64,000 nucleotides of DNA from Lysobacterales bacterium. Lineage in GTDB: Bacteria; Pseudomonadota; Gammaproteobacteria; Xanthomonadales; Xanthomonadaceae. The notes below the pieces were generated by a model that saw only the letters and a program-made list of their open reading frames with translations, did not search any database and had not been told where the DNA came from. Location: NCBI GenBank assembly GCA_014946745.1, contig JADCRD010000002.1, positions 1-64,000 on the forward strand, written 5' to 3'. A program made the translations under genes and the position numbers. This document shows, piece by piece, positions 1 to 9,609 of the stretch; positions within the stretch are counted from its first letter, which is position 1; each line of letters starts with the position of its first letter.

Positions 1-2160
1 GGCCACGGTCGGCGTCACCGGAATCACGAAGCTCGTGCTGGCGCCCGCGGCAAGACCCGCCGCAACCGTGCAGGTCACCGTCTGACCCGCGGCCGTGCAG
101 CCCGCAGGCAGGGTGCCAATCGTCAAGCCGCTCGGGATAGCGTCCGTAATCGTGCTGGCCGCTGTGGTCGCCACCGCGCCCGTATTGCGCAGCTGCAGGG
201 TGTAGCTGGCGGGTACGCCTACGGTAAAGCTCGCCGCGCTGGCGGTCTTGGCGAGCGTCAGCTCTGCACTGCCCAGAACCGTCGTCGAGGCCGAGGCCGT
301 GTCGTTGCCGGTGTTGGTCTGGGCTGTAGTCGTGGTGATGGTCGAGGTCACCGTGATCGTTGCGGGCGTTGCAGGCGCGGTGTAGCGCACATCGAGGTTC
401 AGGCTCTGGCCGGGGGCCAAGGTGCTGGGCAGGCTGCAGCCCGTCACCGCGCCGGTGCCCGCGTTGTAGGTGCACAGCGCGCCATTGAAGCGGACTTCGA
501 TCGCGCTGGCCCCTGCGGACAACTGGATGTTGTAGGCCACGTTGGCGGCGCTGCTGGCGCCGACATTGGCGTAGCTGACCTGCACATCCACCAGGCTGCT
601 GGGCGGCACCGTGGCAGGCGCACTGACTGCCGTCGTGACGTCGGCGGTACTGGCAGCCACGATCAGCGTGCTGCCTTGAGCGACGTTGTTGGCGAGGTTG
701 GCTTCCGGCGTAGTGGTCGTGATGTTCGACTGCACTTCGACGGTGCCACTGCCCGGCGCGGTGTAGCTGAGCGTCAGGCCGAAGCTGGCGCCGCTGGCAA
801 GCGTTGCCGGGCCGCCGCTCACGCTGACGGCGCCCGTGGCAGGGTTGTAGCTGCAGGTCACACCCGCACCGGCGCAGCTGACACCGCTGAGGCCTGTCGG
901 CAGAGTCAGTGAATAGACCACGCCGGCCGCGGCATCCGGGCCGAGGTTGCTGAAGTTCACCGGCACATTGACGGTCGAGCCCGGGGCCGCGGTGGCCGGC
1001 GCGCTGAGGTTGGTGGCCACATCGACGCCACTGCCGGCGGTGATGACCGTGGTCGACGCCGAGGCGCTGTCGTTGGCGGGGTTCACGTCACCCGCGACAT
1101 TGGCCGTGGCCGTAACGGTCACCACGCCGGAGGCAGGCGCGTTGTAGCGCAGGGCGAAGTTGACCAGGTCACCCGGGCCGAGGTTGCCGCTGAGGCCGGA
1201 CACGCTGACCGCGCCCGTAGCCGCGTTGTAGGTGCAGCTGACCGGCGCCACGCAACTCACGCCCGTCAGACCGGGCGGCAGCTGCAGGCTATAGGTTGCG
1301 CCGGTGAAGGGATTGCTGCCGACGTTCTGGAAGCTCACGCCCGCGGTAATCAGGCTGCCCGGCGCTGCGGTGGCCGGGGCGCTGACGAAGGCAGCGACGT
1401 CGACCGGTTGAGTGCCGAGCACGGTGGTCACGCCCGAATCGGTGTTGTTGGCGAGGTTGGTCTCGGGGCTGGTGGTGCTGATCGTCGACTGCACCTGCAC
1501 CGATCCGCTGGCCGGCGCGGTGTAGAACAGCTGGAAGGGCGGCGCCGAAGCGCCCGCCGCCAGCGAACCCGGCAGCCCGGTCACGGTGACAGCGCCGGTC
1601 GCCGCGTTGTAGCTGCAGACCACGCCGACGCTGCAGCTCACGCCGCTCAGGCCCGGGGGCAGCTGCAGCGAGTAGCTGAGGCCCGCAGCGGTGCTGCCGC
1701 CGACGTTGGCGTACTCGACATCGACGGCCACCACTGCGCCGGCGACGGCGGTTGCCGGTGCCAGCACGCGGGTCAGCACGTCGGCCTCGTTGCTGCCGCC
1801 GATCACGGTGATGCCGTTGGCCGAATCCGGGGCGAGGTTCGGCCCCTGGTTGGTCGTGGTGCCGATGGTCGCGGTCACCGGCACGCTGCCGGACGCGGGC
1901 GCCGTGTAGCTCAGGGCGATGTTCTGGATCTGGCCCGGCGACAGCGAGGCCGGCAGGCCAGTCACCGTGACCACGCCGGTGGTCGGGTTGTAGGCGCAGG
2001 ACGCGCCCGCACAGCTGACGCCCGTGAGGCCCGGCGGCAGCTGGATCGCATAGGTCACGTTGGCCGCATTCTGCGAGCCGACGTTGCCGAAGCCGACATT
2101 GACCAGCACGTTCGCGCCCGGGTCGGCGCTGGCCGGCGCCTGCACAGTGGCGATGACATC
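1..2160 (-). repeat. Tandem DUF11 Ig-like module repeats inside the large secreted protein
   Basis: The DNA repeats with a period of about 375-385 bases, marked by recurring codons for APA-x-A-x-PG near 2130, 1745, 1360, 985 and 605. The copies have diverged, which suggests old duplications and not recent slippage. Borders are approximate. Confidence 0.75.
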
Positions 2161-3873
2161 AGCGAAGTCGATGATGTCGAGCACGCTCGACTGCGGGCTG
2201 GTGGCCTGATAGGTCCACAGGTTCAGGCCCTTGGTGTCGCCGAAGCCCTGCAGATTGGGGGTCGTTCCGCCGGTGTCGCAGTCGGCGTTTCGATTGGCTG
2301 CGTTCAACCAGTAGCGATAGAACCGGCCGCTGCCACCGAAGTCGGCATCGGCGGAGTTGGCGCCGACGAGGTTGACGTTGGGCGTGGACTGCTCCAGCGG
2401 GCTGCCCGCTCCGCACAGATGCCCGTTGAGCTCGCCAACCGCGGTGCCGCCACGAGTGACATAGCCACGGTCGTCGTAATAGACCAGCGCGTCCTGGATG
2501 TTGCCGTTCAACTTGGTCAGCGTCGGGCCGCCGTTGAAGTTGCCCTCGACGTCGGCGAAGGGGAAGTGCGCCTCGCCGTTGCGGCCCACCAGACGGAAGC
2601 GGTAGCCGTTGCCGGGCGGGAAGTTGTTGCCGGCGTTGTCGCGGCCGTCCCAGACGATGCTGTAGCTGCCGGTGCCCGATTGCCCGGTCAACACGCGGTT
2701 GGTGGGCAGCGCCGGATCGAAGTTCACCCCATCGCGGCTGACCACGATTTCAAACGAAATGGTGTCGGTGACGGTGAAGCTGAAGGTACCGCCCTGGCCC
2801 ACGTAGGCGGTGGCACCGCCGGTGGGCGGATAGGTGAAGCGGAACTCGTTGACCTGCGGCGGCAGCGGCGCCACCGGAATGCCGAGCGCACCCAGCACAC
2901 GCTGCGCCTCGGCGTTGTTCGCCGCATTGCCGGCTGAGGGCGTGATGTCGCTGAAGAAGATGGGGAACTGCGCCGGCTGCACCGTCAGGCCGGCCGGAAT
3001 GCCCAAGCTGACCAGCGGATTGGTGGCGCGGATGTTCTTGTACAGCGGCTCACCCTGGTCAAGAAAACCCAGCGTGTTGGCGAAAAAGGCGCCGCCGTTG
3101 GGATCGATGCCGGACAAGCGCTGGCGGTAGCGGTAGCCGTCGAGAGTGACGTAGTAGAGGTCCTGGAACAGGCGTCGGCCCGGGCCGTTGTTCGCGGTGA
3201 ACACGGTCCAGGCGTAGGTGAATACGCGGGCGTTGAGATCGGTGGTGCTGGTGTCGCTGGCGCGGACGGTCACGTCCCAGGCCGCGACGGTATTGCTTGA
3301 AACCGCAGGCGTGGCGATATTCGCGTCGGGGTTGCCGCCGGTGTTCGCCCCCGTGAAATTGACGCCGTAGATGCCGGTCACCGGAGCGACATACACACAG
3401 GGAATGTAGCCGGCCGGGTTGCCGCCGCCGCTCACCGCGCGCGGGCCCGCAAGCTCCTGTGCGCGGTCGGCGATCAGGCCGGTGGTGCCACTGGTGCAGG
3501 TGAAGTTGGCGGTCGCGGGCAGGTTCTCGCCGCCGCGCGGCCCGAAATCCTGCGGGTTGTAGACCTGGATGATGCCGATGCCATCGGCCGTGCGGTTGCG
3601 GGATCCCACCAGGATCCGCTCGCCTGCCTGCGCGTAGACGTAGATGAAGCCGCGCCGACGCACGACGTTCAGATACGAGGAGGCGGGGTCGGAAACGTCA
3701 AGATTTCCGCGCCCCGAGCCAGCGATGGCTTCGGCGCCACTAGGGTAAAGATTACGGCTGCCCTCGGCCGAGGCGGCCAGGGGCACGCACAGCGCGAGAC
3801 ACAGGAAAAACAGCGAAACGATTGCAGACGCGCGCAACCGTTGTGCCGCGCGAACGAAGGCTGGCAGGTGCAT
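1..3873 (-). CDS. Large secreted protein with tandem DUF11-type Ig-like repeats (C-terminus beyond window)
   Basis: The ATG at 3873 has GGAG five bases upstream. Frame checks at many points show no stop, so about 1,291 codons run off the window edge and the C-terminus is missing. Residues 1-36 are a signal peptide (core SLFFLCLALCVPLAASA). About 530 residues follow that I cannot assign to a family; they include a stretch resembling Ig/fibronectin folds (FRFTYPPTGG, then SIVWDGRDNAGN). From about position 2160 to the window edge there are Ig-like modules of about 125 residues of the DUF11 'conserved repeat domain' kind, five whole and one partial. Each has an APA-x-A-x-PG opening, a LPPGL-x-GVSC strand and a YNP-x-TG turn. 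Such repeats usually form stalks in large bacterial surface or secreted proteins. The precise role (adhesin, matrix or other) is unknown. Longer minus-strand start choices are not supported. Confidence 0.85.
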   Translation of the reverse strand, partial: MHLPAFVRAAQRLRASAIVSLFFLCLALCVPLAASAEGSRNLYPSGAEAIAGSGRGNLDVSDPASSYLNVVRRRGFIYVYAQAGERILVGSRNRTADGIGIIQVYNPQDFGPRGGENLPATANFTCTSGTTGLIADRAQELAGPRAVSGGGNPAGYIPCVYVAPVTGIYGVNFTGANTGGNPDANIATPAVSSNTVAAWDVTVRASDTSTTDLNARVFTYAWTVFTANNGPGRRLFQDLYYVTLDGYRYRQRLSGIDPNGGAFFANTLGFLDQGEPLYKNIRATNPLVSLGIPAGLTVQPAQFPIFFSDITPSAGNAANNAEAQRVLGALGIPVAPLPPQVNEFRFTYPPTGGATAYVGQGGTFSFTVTDTISFEIVVSRDGVNFDPALPTNRVLTGQSGTGSYSIVWDGRDNAGNNFPPGNGYRFRLVGRNGEAHFPFADVEGNFNGGPTLTKLNGNIQDALVYYDDRGYVTRGGTAVGELNGHLCGAGSPLEQSTPNVNLVGANSADADFGGSGRFYRYWLNAANRNADCDTGGTTPNLQGFGDTKGLNLWTYQATSPQSSVLDIIDFADVIATVQAPASADPGANVLVNVGFGNVGSQNAANVTYAIQLPPGLTGVSCAGASCAYNPTTGVVTVTGLPASLSPGQIQNIALSYTAPASGSVPVTATIGTTTNQGPNLAPDSANGITVIGGSNEADVLTRVLAPATAVAGAVVAVDVEYANVGGSTAAGLSYSLQLPPGLSGVSCSVGVVCSYNAATGAVTVTGLPGSLAAGASAPPFQLFYTAPASGSVQVQSTISTTSPETNLANNTDSGVTTVLGTQPVDVAAFVSAPATAAPGSLITAGVSFQNVGSNPFTGATYSLQLPPGLTGVSCVAPVSCTYNAATGAVSVSGLSGNLGPGDLVNFALRYNAPASGVVTVTATANVAGDVNPANDSASASTTVITAGSGVDVATNLSAPATAAPGSTVNVPVNFSNLGPDAAAGVVYSLTLPTGLSGVSCAGAGVTCSYNPATGAVSVSGGPATLASGASFGLTLSYTAPGSGTVEVQSNITTTTPEANLANNVAQGSTLIVAASTADVTTAVSAPATVPPSSLVDVQVSYANVGASSAANVAYNIQLSAGASAIEVRFNGALCTYNAGTGAVTGCSLPSTLAPGQSLNLDVRYTAPATPATITVTSTITTTTAQTNTGNDTASASTTVLGSAELTLAKTASAASFTVGVPASYTLQLRNTGAVATTAASTITDAIPSGLTIGTLPAGCTAAGQTVTCTVAAGLAAGASTSFVIPVTPTVA

Positions 3874-4113
3874 GCTGGCTCCGATGGGATGGATGGATGA
3901 GATGGGCGCCTCTGGTGGGCGCCTCAGCCCTGGACGCGAACTGCGCCGACGATTGCACTTTTCGCGCCAAAGATTGTGCCTGAGCTCGCGGATTGGGCAA
4001 ACGATTGTGAAACGCACCTTCCAACGCAGAATCGCCGGCGTTCGGCACGGCTGGCGTGGCGCCGGGCCCGTTGTCCTGCGCATGCCCGTGCCTTGGGCCC
4101 GGCCGTCGAGTGC

Positions 4114-4132
4114 AAAAAAGCCGACGAACGGC
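4114..4132 (-). terminator. Possible weak Rho-independent terminator
   Basis: Read on the minus strand, GCCG-TTCGT-CGGC is followed directly by six T. The stem is only 4 bp and lies about 170 bases after the PAS/EAL stop, so this is a tentative call. Confidence 0.35.
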
Positions 4133-4210
4133 ATGCGCCCCTTGCGGGCATCGCCCGGAGGCTCTGACGCACAGCGTCACATGCCGTCCCGGACGCCAGC
4201 CTGCGGGCGC

Positions 4211-4245
4211 AATTGGCAATTGGCACTTGGAACTTGGCAGTCGGC
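4211..4245. repeat. Five tandem heptads, consensus ANTTGGC
   Basis: Five consecutive 7-base units read AATTGGC, AATTGGC, ACTTGGA, ACTTGGC, AGTCGGC, starting about 60 bases past the 3' end of the PAS/EAL gene. The unit length matches the GGGATTN heptads elsewhere in the window, but the sequence is different. Confidence 0.7.
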
Positions 4246-4305
4246 TCCCGGGCGCGACACGGCCGGAGTCTGCGCAGATTTGCGGCGCGCGCTGCGCTGC
4301 GGCGA

Positions 4306-7146
4306 TCAGCTGCGCGAGTCAAGCCAAGCGAGCAGCGCCTCGGGCTCCAGAGGACGACTGTGCAGAAAGCCCTGCAGCTGAGTGCAGCCCAGGCCGCTCA
4401 GCAGGGCCTGCTGGGGCTCGGTCTCCACGCCCTCGGCCAGGGTGGACAGCTCAAGCGACCGCGCCAGCGTGAGGATGCTGCGGACGATCGCCGCTGCGGT
4501 GTGATCCTTGGGCAGTGCCGACACGAAGCTCCGGTCCACCTTCAGTTTGGTCAGAGGAAAGCGATGCAGGTAGGCAAGGCTCGACCAGCCGGTGCCGAAG
4601 TCATCGATGCTGAGCCCCAGACCCAAGGCTGCCAGAGCCTGCAGCTGGCTGGCCGTGGCCTCGGTATGCTCCATCAGGGTCGACTCGGTGATCTCAAGCT
4701 CGAGTCCACGTCCATCGAGGCCGTGCGTCTGCAGCGCCTGCGCGAAACGCACCGGCAGATCGCCATGCCGGAACTGGTCGGGTGAAACGTTGAGGCTCAT
4801 GAACAGTTGGCCGTGCCCCTTGGTCTGCAGCCAGGCCTTGAGCCGGCAAGCCTCTTCGATCACATAGCCACCAATGGGCACGATCAGCCCCGACTCTTCG
4901 GCCACCGGCACAAAGCGAGCGGGGGGAACCTCGCCCAGCTCCGGGTGACGCCAGCGCAGCAGGGCCTCCACGCCGAGCACACGGAACGGTGGCCGCGCAT
5001 CGACGATCGGCTGCAGAAGCAGGCGCAGCTGGCCACGCACCAGCGCGCGCGCCAGCTCGCGCTGCAAGCGCACCTGCTGAGCGACGCGTTCGCCCATGTC
5101 CGCACGGTAGGTCGACAGGCCCCGTCCGCTGCCAGCCATCGCCAGGTCGGCGCAGCGCAGCAGCGCCTCGCCATCGGCCGCGTCGTGCGGAAAACCGGCG
5201 AGACCGCAGCGCAGCTCGAGGTCGAACTCGATGCCAATGACCTGCAGCGGAGTGAACTGCGCGCGCGCGAGCAGGTCCTGCGCCGCGGTCTGCAGCCCGG
5301 CTTGCTGTACGCCCTCGTCTGTCGACAGATCGATCAGCACAGCGAACTCGTTCTGACCGAAATGGGCCACGCGATGCTCGATGCCGTCCAGGCATCGGGT
5401 GAGGCGCTCCACGACCTGGCCGAGCAGGGCATGCCCGTGTGCCAGACCGAAGGCCTCGCGGAACTCGCCGAAGCGCTCAACGCGCAAGCGCAGCAGCAGC
5501 AGGGGGTGGGCAGGCACGCGCTCGATCCAGCGTTTGGCCACCAGCAGCAGGCCGCGCTCGTTCAGCGCGCCGGTGACCGGATCGTGCTCGGCGAAGTAGC
5601 GGCTCTGCTGCTCGCGCCGATGACGCTCGCCGATGTCGGAGGCGATTTCCGACACCCCAACGCAGCGGCCGTCACGGTCCTGGATCGGCGACATCGACAG
5701 CAGCACCCAGGCCTCACTGCCATCGCGGCAGCAGCGAAGACTCTCCATGCGCTGCAGCGTCGCGCCGGCCAGCACCCGCTGCAGACGCTGCCGCGCCTCG
5801 GGCTGCAGGGCCTCGGGCACCAGCAGCTCAACTGGGCGCCCCAGCACCTCAGACTCGCGAAAGCCGTACAGCAGCTCTGCGCCGTGATTCCAGCTGACGA
5901 TCCGGCCGTCCAGATCGAGCGAGAGGATCGCATCGCCCGAGCTGCGCACGATCGCCGCCAGTCGCTCGGAGGCCTGATGCTGCCCCTCGCGCTCGGTGAT
6001 GTCGATCGAGATTCCACCGACCAGGCGCACGCCATTGCGCGCGCCCAAGGGGAACTTGAAGGTTTCAAACAGGCCGCTGCTGCCGTCGGCGCGCAGGCCC
6101 GGCTCAAGCATGCGCTCGGCCTGGCCGGACTCGATCACGCGCAGATTGTTGCGCGCGTAAAGCTCAGCCAGCTCCGGTGCGAATACCCGCGACATCGGCA
6201 TCGGCAGACCGGGCACCCCGAGGTGCTCCATCAGGCGCAGATAGGCCGCATTCGCGGCCAGGGTGCAGCCGCGCTCGTCGGCGATCCAGGCGAAACCGGG
6301 GCAGTTGTCCAGAAACGCCTGCAGCATGGTCTCGCGCTGCTTGAGGTCGAGCTCGACCGTCTTGCGCGAGGTGATGTTCTCGGCGGTGATCGCCACTCCA
6401 TCCTTCAGCGGGACGATCTGATGGCGCATCCAGCGCAGCTCCGGCGGATGCTCGACGACCTCGAACTCTTCGACGAAGGGCAGGCCGCTGGCCAACACGC
6501 GCCGGCAGTTCTGAATCAGGACCCCGGTCCGGCTGCCCGGCACGCACTCGCGAATCGTCTGGCCGACCAGCGCCCGCGGGTCAGCGCGCAGAAGTTCGCC
6601 GCCCATCCGGTTGGCATACTCGACCCGGAAGTCCAGCACCTCGCCAGTGTCTGCGCGCACCACAGAGGTGATGTACAGCGCGGCCAGAGCGCTGGAGGCC
6701 GCGCCGGCGAACCACTCGGCGAGACGGGCACGCTCGCTGCGCACGGCGCGGGCCTCGGTGAGATCGCTTTGCAGAAACAGAAAGCCGCGCAGCCCCTCGC
6801 CATCGCCCCGCAGAGGCAACAGACGGCTGCGCAGGCTCATCGCACTGCCATCGCGACGCTGGGTCTCCAGCTCCACCTCGGTCGCCTGACCCTGCAGATA
6901 GGCGGCGCGGATCTGTGCCAGCGTTGCCTGCGCATTGCCCGCACCGCCGAGCGACCGCAGCGGCTGGCCGATCACCTCGGCGCGCCGCCAGCCCGTGCAG
7001 CGCTCGAAGGCGGCGTTGACGTAGCGCACATAGGGGCCGCCTGCGCCGCTGCCGCCTCGCTCGGCGTCCGTGACCAGCACCAGCTCTTCGAGATGTTCGA
7101 GGCAGTGCAGGGCCCACTTGAGGTCGAGCGAGGTCTCGGTGTTCAT
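4306..7146 (-). CDS. PAS-PAS-PAS-PAS-GGDEF(degenerate)-EAL cyclic-di-GMP phosphodiesterase
   Basis: 946 residues from the ATG at 7146, chosen over an earlier in-frame start because GGGAGG lies 7 bases upstream. Four PAS-type sensor segments occupy roughly residues 10-515; the clearest is AIVRSSGDAILSLDLDGRIV. A GGDEF-like domain (about 525-680) has GQNEF at the signature, so it is probably not a cyclase and may bind GTP as a regulator. The EAL domain (about 690-940) keeps the catalytic signatures: VEALLRW, NVSPDQF, EITES, DDFGTGWSSL, KVDRSF and EGVET. Expected activity is hydrolysis of c-di-GMP to pGpG. No transmembrane segment is visible, so it is probably cytoplasmic. The sensed signal is unknown. 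It appears to be a single-gene unit. Confidence 0.92.
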   Translation of the reverse strand: MNTETSLDLKWALHCLEHLEELVLVTDAERGGSGAGGPYVRYVNAAFERCTGWRRAEVIGQPLRSLGGAGNAQATLAQIRAAYLQGQATEVELETQRRDGSAMSLRSRLLPLRGDGEGLRGFLFLQSDLTEARAVRSERARLAEWFAGAASSALAALYITSVVRADTGEVLDFRVEYANRMGGELLRADPRALVGQTIRECVPGSRTGVLIQNCRRVLASGLPFVEEFEVVEHPPELRWMRHQIVPLKDGVAITAENITSRKTVELDLKQRETMLQAFLDNCPGFAWIADERGCTLAANAAYLRLMEHLGVPGLPMPMSRVFAPELAELYARNNLRVIESGQAERMLEPGLRADGSSGLFETFKFPLGARNGVRLVGGISIDITEREGQHQASERLAAIVRSSGDAILSLDLDGRIVSWNHGAELLYGFRESEVLGRPVELLVPEALQPEARQRLQRVLAGATLQRMESLRCCRDGSEAWVLLSMSPIQDRDGRCVGVSEIASDIGERHRREQQSRYFAEHDPVTGALNERGLLLVAKRWIERVPAHPLLLLRLRVERFGEFREAFGLAHGHALLGQVVERLTRCLDGIEHRVAHFGQNEFAVLIDLSTDEGVQQAGLQTAAQDLLARAQFTPLQVIGIEFDLELRCGLAGFPHDAADGEALLRCADLAMAGSGRGLSTYRADMGERVAQQVRLQRELARALVRGQLRLLLQPIVDARPPFRVLGVEALLRWRHPELGEVPPARFVPVAEESGLIVPIGGYVIEEACRLKAWLQTKGHGQLFMSLNVSPDQFRHGDLPVRFAQALQTHGLDGRGLELEITESTLMEHTEATASQLQALAALGLGLSIDDFGTGWSSLAYLHRFPLTKLKVDRSFVSALPKDHTAAAIVRSILTLARSLELSTLAEGVETEPQQALLSGLGCTQLQGFLHSRPLEPEALLAWLDSRS

Positions 7147-7368
7147 GGGCGTCCTCCCGTGGGGGGATGGTGAACCCCGCCCGCAGAGGCGTCCATGTGC
7201 TGCAGTCAATTCCTGCCCGGGATGATCCCTACCTCCGCGCACTCCGCGGGCACCCTCACGACCACAGCGCTCGCAGAGGCGAAATCCCCCGCTCCGCGCG
7301 CGCGCCTGCCGCGTGGGAACGCGGATTTCTGCGTACCGGCGCTGAGACACCTGCTCACCGCGAGCACC

Positions 7369-9609
7369 TCAGGGCTCGAAGCCGTTGCTGAAGACTGCCG
7401 CAGGCAGCGGCAGCGCGAGCCAGACATCGCGCAGCTGCTGCTCGGCGAACACCCCCACGGGCCGCGGATCCGCACCGAAGGCGATGCGCCCGGTGAAGCC
7501 GCGCTGCGTGGTTTCGGTATCGCGGATCATTTCGGTGCGCTCGCTGCTGGTGCAGGCAGCGTCGCTGCACTGCCACCAGCCGCCGCTGCCGAGGCTGCCG
7601 CTGACGTAGGCCGGCCGGTCGCCCGGACGCAGCCGCAGCTGGGGCGCGATGTCGAAGGGATTGGGCAAGGCCGCGCGCGGCGCGCTCGAACAGCTGGCAT
7701 CGGCGCAGGTCAGCAGGTTTCGCGCCCCGGAGAAGGTGTTCTCCAGCAGCACCGGGCGGTTGTCCGCGCGAATGGCGATGCCGCCGCCGTTGAAGACCTG
7801 CTCCTCGCCCAGGGTTCGCACGGTCAGGCCAGTGCACTCGATGTCGTCGCAGCGCGCGAGCCGCAGCGCCCCCGCAAAGTTGCCCGGCGTGGGCTGGCGG
7901 CTCACCGACCAGGTCACCACCGGCCGACCATCGCCGCCGACCGCCAGGCCGAGGTCCGCGAGCGAAGTCGACTGCTGCGCGGCGTCCGGCTCATCGGCCA
8001 CCAGCCGCGCCTGGCCGCTCGCGCAGTTCACGTCGGCGCACGAGAAGAGATGGACGGTATTGGTGCTGCGGATCATGTAGAGCATCAGCGGTCGACCATC
8101 CGGGCGGATCACCAGCTCGGTGAATTCCCCGCTGGCATTGCCCGACCCGCTCACTTCGCGGTGTGTGCCTGTCGTGCACTCGGTATCCGCACAGTCCCAG
8201 GCGGCACTGCCACCCGCGCTGGAGTAGTAGGCGAAGGGGCGGCCGTCGGGGCGGATGGCGATGGAGGGCCGCGATGCATCGGCATTGACGCCGCCGGTTG
8301 TGCGGTAGCCGACCGACGAGCACAGCGCGTCCGCGCAGACGCCGATGCGCGGCCGCCTCAGTTGGGTCCAGATCGCCACCGGGCGACCATCCGGAAGCAG
8401 CGCCACATCCGGCGACACAGCAGGCACACCGTTGGCAATGCGACGGATGAAGGCGGTACAGGCCGTGGTCGTGCATTGGGTCGAGCGCAGCTCGCTCAGC
8501 GCGGCATCCTGGTACTGGATCAGCGGACGTCCCGTCGAATAGGCCAGGGCAACACTGGTCGGACCGAAGCCAGGGCCCGCCTCCAGCGTCAGGCGCTGCG
8601 GCGTACTGCAGGCCGCGTCGCTGCAGACCGTCGCGCGCATGGCGCCGGCGGCAGGCTGATGGTGGCTGACCAGCAGATGGCCGTTCGGCAGGCGCGTGGC
8701 CGAGGGCGCATGGCCGCGGCCCGCGCCATCCAACGTCGACTGCTCGCTGGCAGCGCAGTTGCCGTCATTGCAGCGCAGACGCTCCAGGGTACCGCTGGCA
8801 CCGCCGCGGAACACCAGATCGACGAAGCCGCTGGCATCAAGGGTGATCGAGGCATCGCCACCCGGCCCGATCGAGAACGACTGGAAGCTGGCTGCGCCGA
8901 AAGGCGCTACGCCGCGCGCCAGACGCAGCTCACCGCTGCTGCTGTCGTCGTAGGCGATCCACAGCAGATTGTTCGCGAAGGCCATGCTCGGGTTGCGACC
9001 ACGGTCGCCGACGCCGTCGACGACGACGCTGCTGCCGCTGTCGCAGGTCGCACTGCCGCAGCGGTACAGGCGCAGGTCGCCGCTCGTCGCATCGTAGTAG
9101 GCGATGGCGGGAAAGCCCGTCGCAGGATCGATGGCCGTGGCCGTGCCGACGCCGACATCGTTCACCGTATCGAGCACGCGCAGCGTGGCGAAATTGCAGG
9201 ACGAGTCGAAACAGTCGGCCGCTTCCAGATCACCACGGGTCGCGTTGTAGTAGGCCGCGAACGGCCGCTGCGCCAGGGCAGTTCGGCGTGCAGCGCTGAC
9301 GTAGCGCCCGCGGTCGTCGCCGCTGCTGAGCTGAATCTCGGGCGCGCAGCCATCGCCACAGGACCCGGCGAAGAGCGCACGCCTGTTCTCGACGTAGTGG
9401 AACGCGGTCCACTGCTCGCTGTTTCCAGAGCGCGTCACCGCGAGGTGCTCGCCGAAGTCGTCCTGCCCATCCAGCAGGCGGACCACATAGCCCGGCGCAG
9501 GTTGAGACTGGGCCCAGACGGCCGCCGGTGCCATCAGCAGCCCAAGCCCGAAGCGCAGCCAACGCCCCACCCACCCACGCCGTCCAGTCCCTTTTGCTTC
9601 GCCACGCAT
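7369..9609 (-). CDS. Secreted protein with C-x4-C beta-propeller-like repeats and GFE tail
   Basis: 746 residues. The N-terminus has basic residues, then FGLGLLMAPAAVWAQ, a signal peptide ending in A-x-A-like AWAQ. The rest is a run of about 12 modules of 50-60 residues. Each carries a cysteine pair spaced C-x4-C (CFDSSC, CGSATC, CNDGNC, CADASC and similar; the first is C-x3-C) next to phrases such as RPVVTWSV and FPAIAYYDA. This pattern suggests a disulfide-stapled beta-propeller. The C-terminus is VFSNGFEP, the same kind of tail seen in three other secreted proteins of this window. No enzyme motif was recognised. It is divergent from the TonB-dependent receptor gene, with a 278-base shared upstream region. 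Confidence 0.8.
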   Translation of the reverse strand: MRGEAKGTGRRGWVGRWLRFGLGLLMAPAAVWAQSQPAPGYVVRLLDGQDDFGEHLAVTRSGNSEQWTAFHYVENRRALFAGSCGDGCAPEIQLSSGDDRGRYVSAARRTALAQRPFAAYYNATRGDLEAADCFDSSCNFATLRVLDTVNDVGVGTATAIDPATGFPAIAYYDATSGDLRLYRCGSATCDSGSSVVVDGVGDRGRNPSMAFANNLLWIAYDDSSSGELRLARGVAPFGAASFQSFSIGPGGDASITLDASGFVDLVFRGGASGTLERLRCNDGNCAASEQSTLDGAGRGHAPSATRLPNGHLLVSHHQPAAGAMRATVCSDAACSTPQRLTLEAGPGFGPTSVALAYSTGRPLIQYQDAALSELRSTQCTTTACTAFIRRIANGVPAVSPDVALLPDGRPVAIWTQLRRPRIGVCADALCSSVGYRTTGGVNADASRPSIAIRPDGRPFAYYSSAGGSAAWDCADTECTTGTHREVSGSGNASGEFTELVIRPDGRPLMLYMIRSTNTVHLFSCADVNCASGQARLVADEPDAAQQSTSLADLGLAVGGDGRPVVTWSVSRQPTPGNFAGALRLARCDDIECTGLTVRTLGEEQVFNGGGIAIRADNRPVLLENTFSGARNLLTCADASCSSAPRAALPNPFDIAPQLRLRPGDRPAYVSGSLGSGGWWQCSDAACTSSERTEMIRDTETTQRGFTGRIAFGADPRPVGVFAEQQLRDVWLALPLPAAVFSNGFEP

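Larger units (their letters stand above)
3874..4305. other. Intergenic region between two minus-strand genes
   Basis: This region lies upstream of the DUF11-repeat gene and downstream of the PAS/EAL gene. It holds a weak terminator-like hairpin (4114-4132) and a heptad array (4211-4245). Reading frames here lack codon or domain support. Confidence 0.6.

Noticed and set aside
3752..4219. Minus-strand frame overlapping the DUF11-gene start
   Set aside because: Overlaps the signal-peptide region of the better supported gene; composition unlike a protein.
4807..7173. Long plus-strand frame antisense to the EAL gene
   Set aside because: His/Gln/Ala-rich shadow of the PAS/GGDEF/EAL gene; no domains, no ribosome site.
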